Source: Serripes groenlandicus
Lineage: Eukaryota; Mollusca; Bivalvia; Cardiida; Cardiidae
Length of the DNA stretch: 64,000 nucleotides
Direction: 5' to 3'
Assembly (NCBI GenBank): GCA_031761405.1
Contig: JASEVX010000001.1
Span: forward strand, 108,203,536 to 108,267,535
Part shown: positions 29,890-40,678 of the stretch, one piece after another
Layout of the letters: each line of letters starts with the position of its first letter
Position numbering within the stretch: position 1 is the stretch's first letter
Notes under the pieces: model-generated
Told to the model about the DNA's origin: nothing
Seen by the model: only the letters and a program-made list of their open reading frames with translations
Databases searched by the model: none
Made by a program: the position numbers and the translations under genes

Positions 29890-30063
29890 TATATACGAGC
29901 CTGTCCATGAGAAAAGGTACAAGTTGGCATTTCCGCATGAATAGGTTATATAAGATTTAGATCAACCTGTACATCTACTCTGTCTTATCAGAATCTGACA
30001 AGCATATGTACATAATATGTGAACATTATAGACACAGATCAGACTGTGTGGATGAACTGTGAA

Positions 30064-30208
30064 AGTACAATAATTGAATAGAGTTGAAAACAAAGGGACA
30101 AAAGTTGAAATTGCTTGTTTTCAGCAATTACTTCTTTTGCCACAGTGTTTTCAAAAGTCGCCTGCTGCAGATGAATCAAAATGCGTCAATAGGTGAAAAA
30201 TGGTTTAA
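30064..30208 (+). mobile_element. M1 MITE, left end lost
   Basis: ATTGAATAGAGTTGAAAAC, the hairpin with apex TTGCTTGTTTTCAGCAA, CGCCTGCTGCAG and a worn terminus (GGTGAAAAATGG). Confidence 0.65.
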
Positions 30209-30441
30209 GAATTTGTTTAAGAAGTGCACAACGAGTTTGATTGACAAAGCTGGTAAAAATAGCTCACCTCGAGCACTTTGTGCAAAGTCAGCTCATTAAA
30301 TATCACAGACATATATTACTAGTAAAACGGAACCATTTAGGATTATGCATGCCTGACATTACAACACAATTGGATAATTTCAGCCCAATTGGTAATGGAG
30401 CAAAACATATTGTTAAGCCATTGACATTTCTGAGTAAGTTA

Positions 30442-30675
30442 TTTATTTATTTATTTATTTATTGGGGTTTTATGCCGCTTTCACCAATATTTCAGTTATA
30501 TCATGGTGACAGTTCACTTATTCATGATCCCTGGGTAAACAAACCAGTACAAGGCTAGAAAATGTGCCTTGCCCAAGGGCACTCCACCATGACCGTAGTG
30601 CCGCGACTGGGGATCGAACCCGGGACACCCGGTTTCGAAATCCCCGACGCTAACCACTCGACCACAGTGGATTCC
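30442..30675 (-). mobile_element. V-SINE-like SINE with 13-bp target duplication
   Basis: Complement of the 5818 family: (ATTT)n tail at 30442, then GGGGTTTTATGCCGCTTTC, ATTCATGATCCCTGGG, B box GGATCGAACCC at 30611-30621, and GCTAACCACTCGACC as the A-box region. TCTGAGTAAGTTA flanks both sides (30429-30441 and 30676-30688), the mark of target-primed insertion. This is the freshest SINE here. Confidence 0.88.
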
Positions 30676-30750
30676 TCTGAGTAAGTTAAGACAATTTGTT
30701 GATATCATAACATAAAATCTTTTTAAAGAATATTTACCAACTATGCTTTT

Positions 30751-30933
30751 TTTACCCTTATACCACCAGACAGCTTTGAAAAAATTTATGCAAATCTATG
30801 GAAATGTATATAATTATAGTACATTGTGACAAAAAGAGCAACATGACCAATTTCTCCCTTTGTAAAAAATGTTTTCAATAGTTGTCTGCTCAGCTGATGC
30901 ATTAAAATGCGTCTGCAAGTTAGAAAGGGTTAA
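30751..30933 (+). mobile_element. M1 MITE, diverged
   Basis: TACCCTTATACCACCAGAC, CATTGTGACAAAAAGAGC, then AAAATGCGTCTGCAAG and TAGAAAGGGTTAA. Confidence 0.62.
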
Positions 30934-31148
30934 TTGAAAAAAGAAAATATAATTGTAGGGGAAGTCAAATTGAGATAATGATAATGATGACTGCCACAGA
31001 AAATGAGAGGGATATGTTTACTTGTCTTTTCGCAATGATTTCCTTTAGTTCTTAGTGCAAATTTCTATTCACTGATCCAACATTATTAGACAATTTTCCT
31101 GAAGTTTCCAAAGCAAATAACTTTAAAAACATCTTGTCAAATTATCTG

Positions 31149-31356
31149 TTAACCCTGACGCTTTCTGGCGCCTCATAATTAGACGTCTTTTGAATACATT
31201 GTGACAAAAGGAGAAATTGCTCAAAACAAGCAATTTCTCCTTTTGCCACAATTATTTCAACTAATCATACTATCATTTAAAGATGTTTTCTGTATTTTAG
31301 ACTTAATAATTTCAAAGTTGTCTGCTGCAGATTTATTGTATATGGGAAACGATTAA
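31149..31356 (-). mobile_element. M1 MITE
   Basis: TTAACCCTGACGCTTTCTGG (terminus shortened). The clean hairpin CATTGTGACAAAAGGAGAAA / TTTCTCCTTTTGCCACAAT has apex GCTCAAAACAAGC. The right end is ATATGGGAAACGATTAA. Confidence 0.78.
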
Positions 31357-31575
31357 ATAAGACATAATGAGGTTTGCCCTAAATGCTTTGAAAACATCTA
31401 TGATAGGATCCTCCACTGTTTTATAAACCATTCTAAACGAGATGTAACAGAACAAATAAACTAAGGAATTATTCACAAACTCCAGTAACCCTTATCATAC
31501 TTGGTAAATTCACTTGAATGTTATTATCAATTATGTTCTATACCTGTTATTGAAAAGTTAGATCATCAGATAGTA

Positions 31576-31770
31576 TTAACCCTTTCCCTCATACGACATA
31601 TTTTGTCAAAATATAGAAAATCTCTATAATTGAATGGATAACCTGAGTATGACCTAAATTGGAAAACATTGTGGCAAACAAAGAAATTGCCGGTTTTGAG
31701 CAATTTCTTCTTTTGTCACTATGTTTTCAAAAAGCCGTCTGCTGCAAAGGCGTCTATATGAGGGAAAGGG
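31576..31770 (+). mobile_element. M1 MITE, fused end to end with the next copy
   Basis: TTAACCCTTTCCCTCATACGAC. The left CTGCAGCAG block is deleted. It ends ATGAGGGAAAGGG at 31770, followed at once by ATCCTTTCC of the next copy. Confidence 0.8.
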
Positions 31771-31959
31771 ATCCTTTCCAACTTGCAGACCACTTCTGAA
31801 ATCATTGTGCTCATAATGAGCAATTTCACCTATTAACACAATGCTTTAATTCAACTCTATTCAATAAATTACAGTTTCATTTTTAGAGATTTTCCATATG
31901 TTTGCCGAAAGGCTTTCAATGTTGTCTGTTGCAGATTTTTGTATGTGAGAAAGGATTAA
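31771..31959 (-). mobile_element. M1 MITE
   Basis: ATCCTTTCCAACTTGCAGACC at the left, shortened hairpin, and GTATGTGAGAAAGGATTAA at the right. Confidence 0.68.
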
Positions 31960-31989
31960 AGCAAAGAATACTGATGGAAGCTGTAATAT

Positions 31990-32215
31990 TAAACCCTTTC
32001 CCACATAAAAAAAATATGCAAAAGAAGATTTTTGAAACATCCAGCTAAAAATGATAGTTAATTACTGAATTAAGTTAAAAATATTATGACAATTAAAAGA
32101 AGAAATTGCTCATTATGAAAATGAATAAGGGCGAATAAACCAATTCCTGTGAGCCAAAATGGCTTCTTTTGCCTCAATATTTTCGTAAGACTATTATTGC
32201 AGTCAAAAGTTCAGT
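31990..32215 (+). mobile_element. M1 MITE, old
   Basis: ATTAAACCCTTTCCCACAT at the left, AATTAAAAGAAGAAATTGCTC in the middle. The right end is not recognisable. Confidence 0.5.
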
Positions 32216-32945
32216 GAAAAGCCAAATTTATGAGGGATGCATTTAATGTGTTTAGCAGACCAAGCAGAAGAAAGGCAAGAATATATTAGCATCCATGAGT
32301 AAGGAAAAAAATATCACTCCATGTATGAAAGCACCTGTTGAGCTCAATCAGCTCCTTAACAAAGATGTAATGATAAATGGTTTGCTTGATATTGTCCTAG
32401 TTAGAAAGGTGCTAACTATGAACCCAATTGAGCCAATTTGTGGAAGCATCATCTATTGCCCCCATGTCAGTTTGCCAACTTTAGCCAATAGAATCTGAAG
32501 ATTTAGTGATAATTAGCTCCAGCTCTAATTGGCAATTTCATACTTCTTTTGAAGCAGGTTCCAATTAAAGATATCTAATGCTCTGCAGTTTTGAATTGGC
32601 ATTGGATCCAGTCTGAAAAGAGCACCAAATAATCGACCCATTACCTTAAATTGCTTATTTGAGTGATGCCACAGGACAAACAGCCTTTTGTAACTTGTAG
32701 CAAGTGTAGAAAAGAGCCAACTGTGATTCCTTATTATTTCTATAAAGTGAAAAAGAAATGGGTAATGAAACCTTTTTTGACATATAAATTGTGAACAGTG
32801 TAGAACTATATCATACTGCTTTATTAGAATGGATTTTGCGATAGTGCCACTCATTTTGTGATTTTGAGCATTTTCTATCTTTCACAAATCTTCAATTTCA
32901 TTTTTTTCAGGGATAGGGACCAACTTGAGCAGCAAAGAAGATATC
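32216..32945. other. Repeat-poor; two unproven frames
   Basis: A 67-codon plus frame (32295-32498) and a 109-codon minus frame (32525-32854) lie in 730 bp with no recognised repeat. Neither shows a domain, signal peptide or splice context I can defend. The minus frame contains several aromatic and basic residues but no motif. Treat as undetermined. Confidence 0.3.
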
Positions 32946-33168
32946 AACACTTTCCCATATTTAACACATCTGCAGCAGACAAATTTTAAAACATCTAGAC
33001 AAAAATATGGAAAAACTCTACAAATGAAAGTGCAATTAATAAAAAAGAGTTGAAAACACTGGCAAAAGGAGAAATTGCTCATTATGAACAATTTCTTCTT
33101 TAGCTAAAATGTTTTTCGAAAGTCTTCTGCTGCAGAGGCATCAGATATCTTCTGTGTGTGGGAAAAGG
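32946..33168 (+). mobile_element. M1 MITE
   Basis: CAACACTTTCCCATATTTAAC, CTGCAGCAGACAAA, the arm with AAAGAGTTGAAAACACTGGC, an imperfect hairpin, CTGCTGCAGAGGCATCAG and GTGTGGGAAAAGG. Confidence 0.7.
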
Positions 33169-33417
33169 AAAACTGCAGTATCTTTGGTGTTAATGGCCGA
33201 CCAATTATTGCCAATAATGGGGTTGTTTAATGGTTACTCAGATAATGTTACAGTTAGAATATGGAGCCATTCATCAATGTCAAATTATAACAGACTGACA
33301 ATAAACTGTGCAATAGGCAACATGGCTATCAGTCTGAAACATCAAAATCAATTGGAATCCTTGATAATGGACAGTTTTTTTTAAATTGCTTAAATATTCA
33401 ATTGTGTGTGTAACTAT

Positions 33418-33568
33418 TTAACCCTTTCCCACCTTTAAATATATGTTTCCAAAATGTTTTTAACTTTGTTCTGTAATTATACCTTCAATTCTAGAGATTT
33501 TCAATATTTTTTAGTAGACATTTTCAAAGCCGTTTGCTGCATATTTGTTGTATGTTGGAAAAGGTTAA
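33418..33568 (-). mobile_element. M1 MITE without hairpin
   Basis: TTAACCCTTTCCCACC, then directly the arm AACTTTGTTCTGTAATTATACC, GCCGTTTGCTGC and TTGGAAAAGGTTAA. Confidence 0.65.
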
Positions 33569-33859
33569 CTCTTTCTCTTAATTAGATTTTTTTGGCACCT
33601 CAGCATGCACACAGGATTTTAAACACATTTGTTATGGTGGAAACAGGGATAAATTGCTCAACATAGGCAATTTGAAGACTCTGACCTTCCAAAAGTCACA
33701 GGTTTAACCAAATTGTACTTCCAAATATTCCAGATGTTACATAAAATATTTGCTGTGCCATAAGAGTTGATTAAAAAATGGTAGTTTAAAATATATATTC
33801 AATAAATAATACGGTTTACAACATCCTGGGATTAGGGGTCGTATTGTTTCTCTGCATGC

Positions 33860-34215
33860 AACTGGCTCCAATAAAGGGATTTGATGGTATTTTTCAACTG
33901 TGGGGCTATAAATCAAGTTGTCATGAGAGGTTTCAGCTGGTTCTAAACATGTATTACTCGCTCGCCAGGGGTTGCGAGTTTGAAACCCAGCTCGTCCAAC
34001 ATTCTTTCCGACGGAAAAAAGTCCCAGTGACCATCGTCATTCATCTTCCACCAATGGGGTTATTTAACAGTCCATGTGGAAAAGCTGCCAGTTGCTTGGA
34101 AAGAATGTTGTATGGAGTTCTGGTGTGAGAAAGCCCGGAAACACATGAGAAGGTGAACTGGCCGCCGTGATATTGACTTAAAACTTATTGAAAGCTTTAA
34201 ACCCCAATCAATCAA
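33860..34215 (+). mobile_element. tRNA-derived SINE, second family
   Basis: GGGGTTGCGAGTTTGAAACCC (B-box region), CAACATTCTTTCCGACGG, GGAAAAGCTGCCAGTTGC, TGGTGTGAGAAAGCCCGGAAAC and GTGAACTGGCCGCCGTGATA match the 6344 copy. The tail is CCCCAATCAATCAAT. Confidence 0.65.
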
Positions 34216-34359
34216 TATATATTACTCGAGAACAGATGGTGATCAGACTCTTGCGTTTGCACATACTTACCTTGGTGTTCACTGTTTGCAGATGCAACAA
34301 GATCACCAAATCTCCTTTTGTCACAAGATGGGTCTCGCATGTATTAATTTCCATTACTT

Positions 34360-35063
34360 TGCATATTTGGAGGAAAAGTCTTTGCATATATAAGATTTAC
34401 TTTGCATACATACAACACTGGTATTTCTCCCGACAATTTCCCAATCTTTGAGCCCTGGATAATATTTATGTATGCTTATATAGGGTAATGTTGGTTTATA
34501 AGATTTACTTTGCATATATAATATTTAGCTTTACTTTGCATATGTGATTTAGATTTACTTTGCATATATAAGATTTGTATTTCTCCAGACAATTTCCCAA
34601 TCTATGAGCCTTGGATAATATGTATGTATGCTAATATTTGGTGATGTTGGTTTATAAGATTTACTTTGCATAATTATATAATATTTAGCTTTACTTTGCA
34701 TATATACACTTTAGATTTACTTTGCATAATGTACAATTTAGATTTACTTTGCATATATAAGATTTACTTTGCAGAAGCACTGGTATTTCTCCAGACAATT
34801 TCCCAATCTTTGAGCCCTGGATAATATTTATGTATGCTAATATTTGGTGATGTTGGTTTATAAGATTTACTTTGCATATGTAATATTTAGCTTTACTTTG
34901 CATATATACACTTTAGATTTACTTTGCATAATGTACAATTTAGATTTACTTTGCATATATAAGATTTACTTTGCAGAAGCACTGGTATTTCTCCAGACAA
35001 TTTCCCAATCTTTGATCCCTGGATAATATTTATGTATGCTAATATTGGGTGATGTTGGTTTAT
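34360..35063. repeat. ~205-bp tandem array rich in AGATTTACTTTGCATA
   Basis: GTATTTCTCC, then ACAATTTCCCAATC and GGATAATATTTATGTATGC, recur at about 34421, 34577, 34783 and 34985 (spacing 156, 206, 202). Inside each unit AGATTTACTTTGCATA is itself repeated at short intervals. Frames of 60-70 codons on both strands follow the repeat. Confidence 0.88.
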
Positions 35064-35131
35064 TGCAGACGATAGGATATTGTAATCAAGGATCAAACAA
35101 ATGAGTCAAGTCAACCCAAATAACCCACCTA

Positions 35132-35333
35132 AATCTTTACCACATACATTCACTTTCTGTTGCCTCCAAAGCAGACAAATTTTGATAACATTGTGGCAAA
35201 AGGAGAAATTGCTCATAATGATCAATTTCTAAATAAGCCACAATGTTTTCAACTTTATTCAATAATTATGTTTTCACTTATTTTTGCTTAGATGTCTGAT
35301 CCTGCAGATTTGCTGTGTGTTGGAAAGGGTTAA
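35132..35333 (-). mobile_element. M1 MITE
   Basis: AAATCTTTACCACATACATTC at the left, hairpin GTGGCAAAAGGAGAAATTGC with a worn second arm, and GTGTTGGAAAGGGTTAA at the right. Confidence 0.72.
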
Positions 35334-35491
35334 AGTAATGGCAATAACAATTAAATTGTATAGATCTGGAGTTGCAATGCTAATTGGTAACATTTTTTCT
35401 CAAGGATGCCAGACTAGATGAGGAGAACAGTGAAAATCCTCATCTGTTGGATGCCATGACCAATCTTGATCTGGGCTGTTTGCTAAGTCCC

Positions 35492-35728
35492 TTAACCCTC
35501 TCCCTCATACGTCAAACCTGCAGCAGACGACTTTGAACATATTTTGTCAAAAAATAGAAAATCTCTATAATTCAATGGATAACCTATGACTAAAAGTCGA
35601 AAACATTGTGGCAAAAGGAGAAGTTGCTTCGTAACAGTTTTGAGCAATATCTTCTTTTGTCACTATGTTTTCAAAAAGTTGTCTGCTGCAGAGGTGTCAG
35701 AAAGCGTCTATATGAGGGAAAGGGTCAA
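35492..35728 (+). mobile_element. M1 MITE, complete
   Basis: TTAACCCTCTCCCTCATACGTC to TATGAGGGAAAGGGTCAA. The hairpin apex is enlarged by an insertion (GTTGCTTCGTAACAG). Confidence 0.85.
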
Positions 35729-35974
35729 GTTGTATGCTACATGACGCGGTCTAAATCCTCTCTCAAGTAATAAGACATTGGCGGGATGAAAAAAATATAT
35801 GCAGTCAAAAAGTTGTAGGATATAATTAACGGGTTACTGAAGAAAATTTGTATTATGTCTGCTATTTTTTTATGTAAAGCCGTTTATAGTTAAATTTAGT
35901 TCATATCACTATATTAAGTGGTAATATAGTATTTGACATACAGCCTGTTCTTTGGGCTCATATCAGATCTGGAT

Positions 35975-36186
35975 CTTCCCTGTTTATTATCTGCAGCAGA
36001 CAACTTAGATTCTAAGGTAAATGTTGAATATCTTCAAAGATGACTATAAAGTTATTAAATAGAGTAGAGAACATTGTGGCAAAAGGAAAAATTATTCATT
36101 GTGGGCAATTTCTACTTTGCCACAATGTTCACAAAAGTTGTCTGCTGCAGGTGCGTCAAAATGTGTCTACAAGTGGGAAAGGGTTA
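35975..36186 (+). mobile_element. M1 MITE
   Basis: Worn left end (CTTCCCTGTTTATTATCTGC), TTAAATAGAGTAGAGAACATTG, hairpin, GGTGCGTCAAAATGTGTC and GTGGGAAAGGGTTA. Confidence 0.7.
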
Positions 36187-36246
36187 TTTTCGAAGTTTTT
36201 TTATGACTTAGCTCATATGGTTTAATGATTTCAGCCAACAGATAAC

Positions 36247-36469
36247 TTAACCCTTTCCCACATACAACAAATCTGCAGCAGACGACTTTGAAAACGTCTA
36301 GGAAAAACCCGGAAATCCCTTTAAATGAAAGAAGAAGAATTGAATAGAGTTGAAAACATGGTGACAAAACATTGTTTTGAGTAATTTCTTCTTTTGTCGA
36401 TTGCCATGTTTTCATAAAGCCGTCTGCTGCAGAGGCACTAGAAAGCGTCTATATCAGGGAAAGGGTTAT
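36247..36469 (+). mobile_element. M1 MITE, complete
   Basis: TTAACCCTTTCCCACATACAAC to TATCAGGGAAAGGGTTAT. One hairpin arm is shortened. The right flank is TTAT, the left TTAA. Confidence 0.85.
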
Positions 36470-36825
36470 GTAATATATGTAACATTAATTAATCTTTGAA
36501 CTTCTAGATAGGAATCTAAGAACAGGAGTTACATCATTTCTGTTGTGCTAGACCATGGTTTTAAGTCCTTTGGGAGCTGGATATAAAAATACCACAAAAA
36601 AACATCTGTCCTAGCTCACATCATTTCCACAAACCATTGAACATTATAACATTATTTGATACTGTTATTAGACTTCCAGTTTTCATAATTGCCATTGGGT
36701 ATATATATGCATTATTTTTAGTATACACCATTTACCTTAAGTAAAAAGTAGCTTTCGGATTTGCTCAAATTGAAAATGCGAATGTGCAAGAATAAAACTG
36801 GCATTCCACGTACTAAATGTGGGTT
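36470..36825. other. No recognised feature
   Basis: AT-rich. A second-family SINE tail fragment starts at about 36826 (TGTGTGTAATTCTAGTGCG). Confidence 0.3.
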
Positions 36826-36933
36826 GCCTCAGAAAGGACAAATGTTGTGTGTAATTCTAGTGCGAAAGAGCAAGAAAACACATGGTTTAGGTCAACAAGC
36901 TGCATGCAGTGATATGACTGAAATAAACTCAAA

Positions 36934-37275
36934 TTAATCCTTTCACACATACAGACCTGCAGCAGACGACTTTTGAAGACGCTTTTATGACGCCCCTGAA
37001 ACAGACAACTTGTGAAAACATCGTGACAAAATGAGCAATTACTCAAAACAAGCTGTTTCTCCTTTTGCCACAATGTTTTCAACTCATTTCTGCTGAATGT
37101 GAAATAATTAGAACCTCTCTATAAATGAAAGTAATATTATTGGATAGATTTGTAAACATTGTAGCATAAGGAGAAATGGCTTTTATATTACCTATTTCTC
37201 CTTTTACAACAATATTTTCAATATGTATCGGCGGCAGATATGTCAAATTGTGTCTTAACATGGGAAAAAGTAAAG
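36934..37275. mobile_element. Two overlapping M1 MITE remnants
   Basis: TTAATCCTTTCACACATACAG starts a minus copy (hairpin 37015-37078). A plus right part follows (GAACCTCTCTATAAATGAAAG, hairpin, GGCGGCAGATATGTC and ACATGGGAAAAAG). Confidence 0.6.
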
Positions 37276-37412
37276 AAAAAGGTTTACTCATTCTCTTTCT
37301 TTTAACATCAGTGTGTGATATTTAATGATTGCTTGTTACAAACTATGAATAATGCAATAGTAAGGTCCGTCTTGTCTTTGATTGTATGATTTACGGTGCT
37401 GAGAGATTCTAA

Positions 37413-37640
37413 TTTCATTTTATTGGGGTTTTACACTGCTTTCTACATTATTTCAGTTATATTACGGCGACAGTTCATTTATTCATGATCCCTGGGTAAA
37501 CAAACCAGTACTTAGGCTAGAAAATGTGCCTGTTACCCAAGGGCACTCCACTATGAGCGTCATGCCGCGACTGAGGATCGAACCCGGTACGCCGGGCTTC
37601 AAATCCCCAATGCTAACCACACAACAATGGCAGATTCCTC
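37413..37640 (-). mobile_element. V-SINE-like SINE
   Basis: TATTGGGGTTTTACACTGC, TATATTACGGCGACAGTTC, ATTCATGATCCCTGGG, B box GGATCGAACCC near 37577, and GCTAACCACACAAC. ATTCTAA occurs on both sides (37406-37412, 37641-37647) and may be a short target duplication. Confidence 0.78.
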
Positions 37641-37804
37641 ATTCTAAACAGATCAAAGTGTTTGGTTAGGTAACAATGAATGGGATCAGTCAGCATCAAA
37701 CCAGAGTTCATCTACTCTGCACTAATTAATATCTACCTTTGTAGCATTATTTATTCCACTGAAGTATTTCATTCTCTCGATCAGCTCTCTTTACTTGATT
37801 GAAG

Positions 37805-37895
37805 CAAGCAGAGGTCCAGATAAGGAGGAGTGTACAGCTCTTTTCCCCAAATTATTTTTATTATTCTCCAACTAAACCCTATAATCAGATGTCGG
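37805..37895. mobile_element. M2 element, half
   Basis: CAGAGGTCCAGATAAGGAGG, ACAGCTCTTTTCCCC and CCAACTAAACCCTATAA match one outer arm of M2. The central hairpin is missing. Confidence 0.6.
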
Positions 37896-38001
37896 TACAG
37901 AAACGGATGGTCTCATTGAAAATTTCTTGTTAATTACAGAGGTTCCATAATGAAAACGTCTGCAAACAAACAGATATTTTGTATATTTAGACTTCAATCT
38001 A

Positions 38002-38150
38002 TTTCAGCATACGTAACAGACCTGCAGCAGGAAACATTGTGGCAAAAGGAGAAATTGCTCATTATGAGCAATTTCTCCTTTTGCCACAATGTTTTTAAAA
38101 TGCTGTCTGCTGCCGAGGTGTAAGGTAGCATCTTTATATTGGAAAGGGTA
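38002..38150. mobile_element. M1 deletion derivative with perfect hairpin
   Basis: The left arm is reduced to AGCATACGTAACAGACCTGCAG. 31-bp perfect arms lie at 38032-38062 and 38064-38094 with a 1-base loop. Then GCTGTCTGCTGCCGAGG and TATTGGAAAGGG. Confidence 0.8.
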
Positions 38151-38635
38151 ATAATATATATCATGAGAGAAAGGGAATTTACACATTATGACAATTGTGT
38201 ATCATTATTTTTGAGCAATTGCTCCTTTTTTCACTGTTTGTCTGAGGTGACCATCCTACAGACATTTCAAAAGTGTAAGGATATCACAAGATGCAACTAA
38301 TGTTTGTTTTCATTGTTTCTTTATAGTTAACCTGAAGACCTATTATTATCTTAGTCTGGCTACCAAAGTGAATTCATTCACAAGCGATTTCACAATTACA
38401 AAAGACAAATCATTACGCCATGTCAAATTCTTGACAAGTTAGTTGTTTAGGATCGGCAATATATGTATAAGTTGACAAAGTATAGTTGACAGGGGCTAGA
38501 TTTGATTGTAGATATCAATTGAATCAAACTCAATAAACCACAATTCTGTGTGCTATTAACTTGTGTAATTCTCTTGAAAATTACCCCATCACGGATGTAG
38601 GATACAAGTTTTTATGATACAGTAGGAAAAGCATC
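38151..38635. other. No recognised feature
   Basis: A stray M1 hairpin half (GAGCAATTGCTCCTTTTTTC near 38213) is present. Otherwise unremarkable AT-rich DNA. Confidence 0.3.
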
Positions 38636-38830
38636 ATTACCCTTACCCACATACAACAAATCTGCAGCAGACGACTTTGAAAACATTTGGTTAAAAATAT
38701 GGAAACATTCTATAATTGAAAGACCAATTACTAAATAAAGTTGACAACATTGTGTCATAAGGAGAAATTGCTCAATGCTTTCAAAAGTCGTCTGCTGCAA
38801 AGGCGTCAGAAAGCACCTGTATGTGGGAAA
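38636..38830 (+). mobile_element. M1 MITE, hairpin half lost
   Basis: TTACCCTTACCCACATACAAC, CTGCAGCAGACGAC, the left arm, then GGAGAAATTGCTCAATGC, GTCGTCTGCTGCAAAGGC and GTATGTGGGAAAGGG. Confidence 0.76.
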
Positions 38831-38915
38831 GGGATCTAGATTTTTCAGATAAGGGTAAATTTGAATAATTCTTGTATTTCAAGCAGCTGCATAAATCCCT
38901 GTTATCCATTTACAT

Positions 38916-39122
38916 TTAACCCTTTCCCTCATATAGACGCTTTCTGACGCCTCTGCAGCAGACGGCTTTTTGAAAACATAGTGACAAAAGATGAAATTGC
39001 ACAAAACATGCAATTCACTTTTAGTCATAGGTTATCCATTCAATTATAGAGATTTTCCATTATTTGACAAAGTATGTTCAAATTCGTCTGCTGCAGAATT
39101 GTCGTATGAGTGAAACGGTTAA
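38916..39122 (-). mobile_element. M1 MITE, complete
   Basis: TTAACCCTTTCCCTCATATAG to GTATGAGTGAAACGGTTAA. A second hairpin arm is missing (GCACAAAACATGCAATTCAC then the TAGTCATAGG arm). Confidence 0.86.
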
Positions 39123-39277
39123 ACCAAATGAAGAAAAGATGAGTAAAATTGCAATAAAAGAAACAGTTTTGCAACTAGAGAGATTTTGGGCAATTTCTCC
39201 CTTTGTCACATTATGTTTTCAAATGTCGTCTGCTGCAGATGCATCAGAATGATATCAGCAGAGTAAGCTGCATTGCA

Positions 39278-39611
39278 TAAAGGTGCTGAACTCCAGAAAA
39301 TATATATTATAGTCAAAGTTTTAAAACTGTTCAAAGGTTGTCTTGAAATAATTTAGAATCATAATTTTGGGATAAAATTAGAGAAACAATTTCACTTTCC
39401 AGTACCATAAACATTTAAATATTTATTGTTTATGCTTCAATTTTTTTGGGTAGATTTATGATACCCATTTAGCCAAATTTTGTACATTTTCATGTCATTC
39501 AGATGACTGTTTTTCAACATTTACTGCCAAAACAGTTTTGAACTATGTATTACTTACTTTGTTGTCACTATTAGCAATATTTGCAGAAGTTTCAACATTT
39601 CAGCACCTTTA
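39278..39611 (+). mobile_element. AAGGTGCTGA element (M3), full copy
   Basis: TAAAGGTGCTGAA at 39278-39290 is complemented by TTCAGCACCTTTA at 39599-39611. Interior words (GGTTGTCTTGAAATAATTTAG, spread over 39333-39353; GGGATAAAATTAGAG) match 20213-20460. 334 bp, no coding frame. Confidence 0.78.
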
Positions 39612-40022
39612 ACAGATATCACATTATTTTAATAATTTGTTATGCTAGGGATATACCCTCATAAGTCCTAGATCTAAGGTATGTAAATTTGATTATAAAT
39701 ATATTAATGCATATGATCCACGTCTGATGATTTGGGGTCTTAAATGACTCTTACTTAAAAGGATCATATATAGGTACATTGGCATAAAACTAGTTGGGCT
39801 ACACTTCAAGTTTTGTGTCAAATGATGCATCTAGGACTGAAATACATGTAGACAGACGATGAAGGCTCTGGTGAGACTGGCAAGTGTGTACAGGCTCTCC
39901 TGAGTCTTCCCTGTAAGCAGAGCCATAGTCACTAGACACGGCTCATGTGTCAGTGAGATCATGTACTTTATTGTCTTCACCGCTTGAGTGCTGAATTAAA
40001 ACCATGCAACTACACCTGTTTG
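39612..40022. other. Mostly featureless, one shared short repeat
   Basis: ATACATGTAGACAGACGATGAA near 39843 and CTGGTGAGACTGG match the segment near 4877. The rest shows nothing. Decayed M1 words appear after 40023. Confidence 0.3.
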
Positions 40023-40399
40023 AAATTGACACTTTCCCCAAAGCAGATCAACAACTTTGATAAACATGGAAAAAAGATCGGAGGAACAGCTTGATGCGCC
40101 ACAGCAGACAAATGAACTTTGAAAACATAACGGCAAAACGAAGTGCATTATTCATTCTTTTATCACAATATTTCTGATTATATTCTAAAATTATACCTTC
40201 ATTCCTAAGTAATCAAGTTAATTTGTTGAATTGAGATCCCCCAATTGGTTTTTTGTAAAAGAACGCTAATGGACCAACTTGATATACCAGTTCCAATTAC
40301 ACATAACTAGTTTTAGAGGCAATTTTAGTGACATTTCCCTATGGTGGTTAACATTGTTCCATACAGTTTTAATTGAATTACATTGCCTTATTTATGGCT

Positions 40400-40445
40400 T
40401 AAAACAGACAGACAGACCGAAGGACAACCCATTTACCATTCACCT

Positions 40446-40491
<46 letters not shown>

Positions 40492-40500
40492 ATAAAAATA
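40400..40500 (+). mobile_element. Tail of a GACAGAC element with poly-G 43
   Basis: CAGACAGACAGACCGAAGG, CCCATTTACCATTCACC, then TTT and an uninterrupted run of 43 G at 40448-40490, then AATAAAAA. It looks like the GGGGGTATAA terminal hairpin of the 7590 type whose G run has expanded. Confidence 0.65.
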
Positions 40501-40539
40501 TAACCACATAAACATGTGTTACTTATATTATGCTTTTTG

Positions 40540-40678
40540 GAATAATGTTTTCATCAGTATAAGATGCATTATAAACAAAGCTTAATGCAACCTTCATTCA
40601 TAGACATTTTCAAAAATCAACCCCAAATGATTTTCAAGTTGTCTGCTGTATATTTGTTGTATGTGGGAAAGGGTAAAT
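40540..40678 (-). mobile_element. M1 MITE, right part
   Basis: TTCATTCATAGACATTTTC, AAGTTGTCTGCTGTATATTTG and TATGTGGGAAAGGGTAAA. Confidence 0.55.

Noticed and set aside
32525..32854. 109-codon minus frame
   Set aside because: Not inside a recognised repeat, but no motif, no splice or start context beyond an ATG, and a competing plus frame next to it. Left as undetermined.
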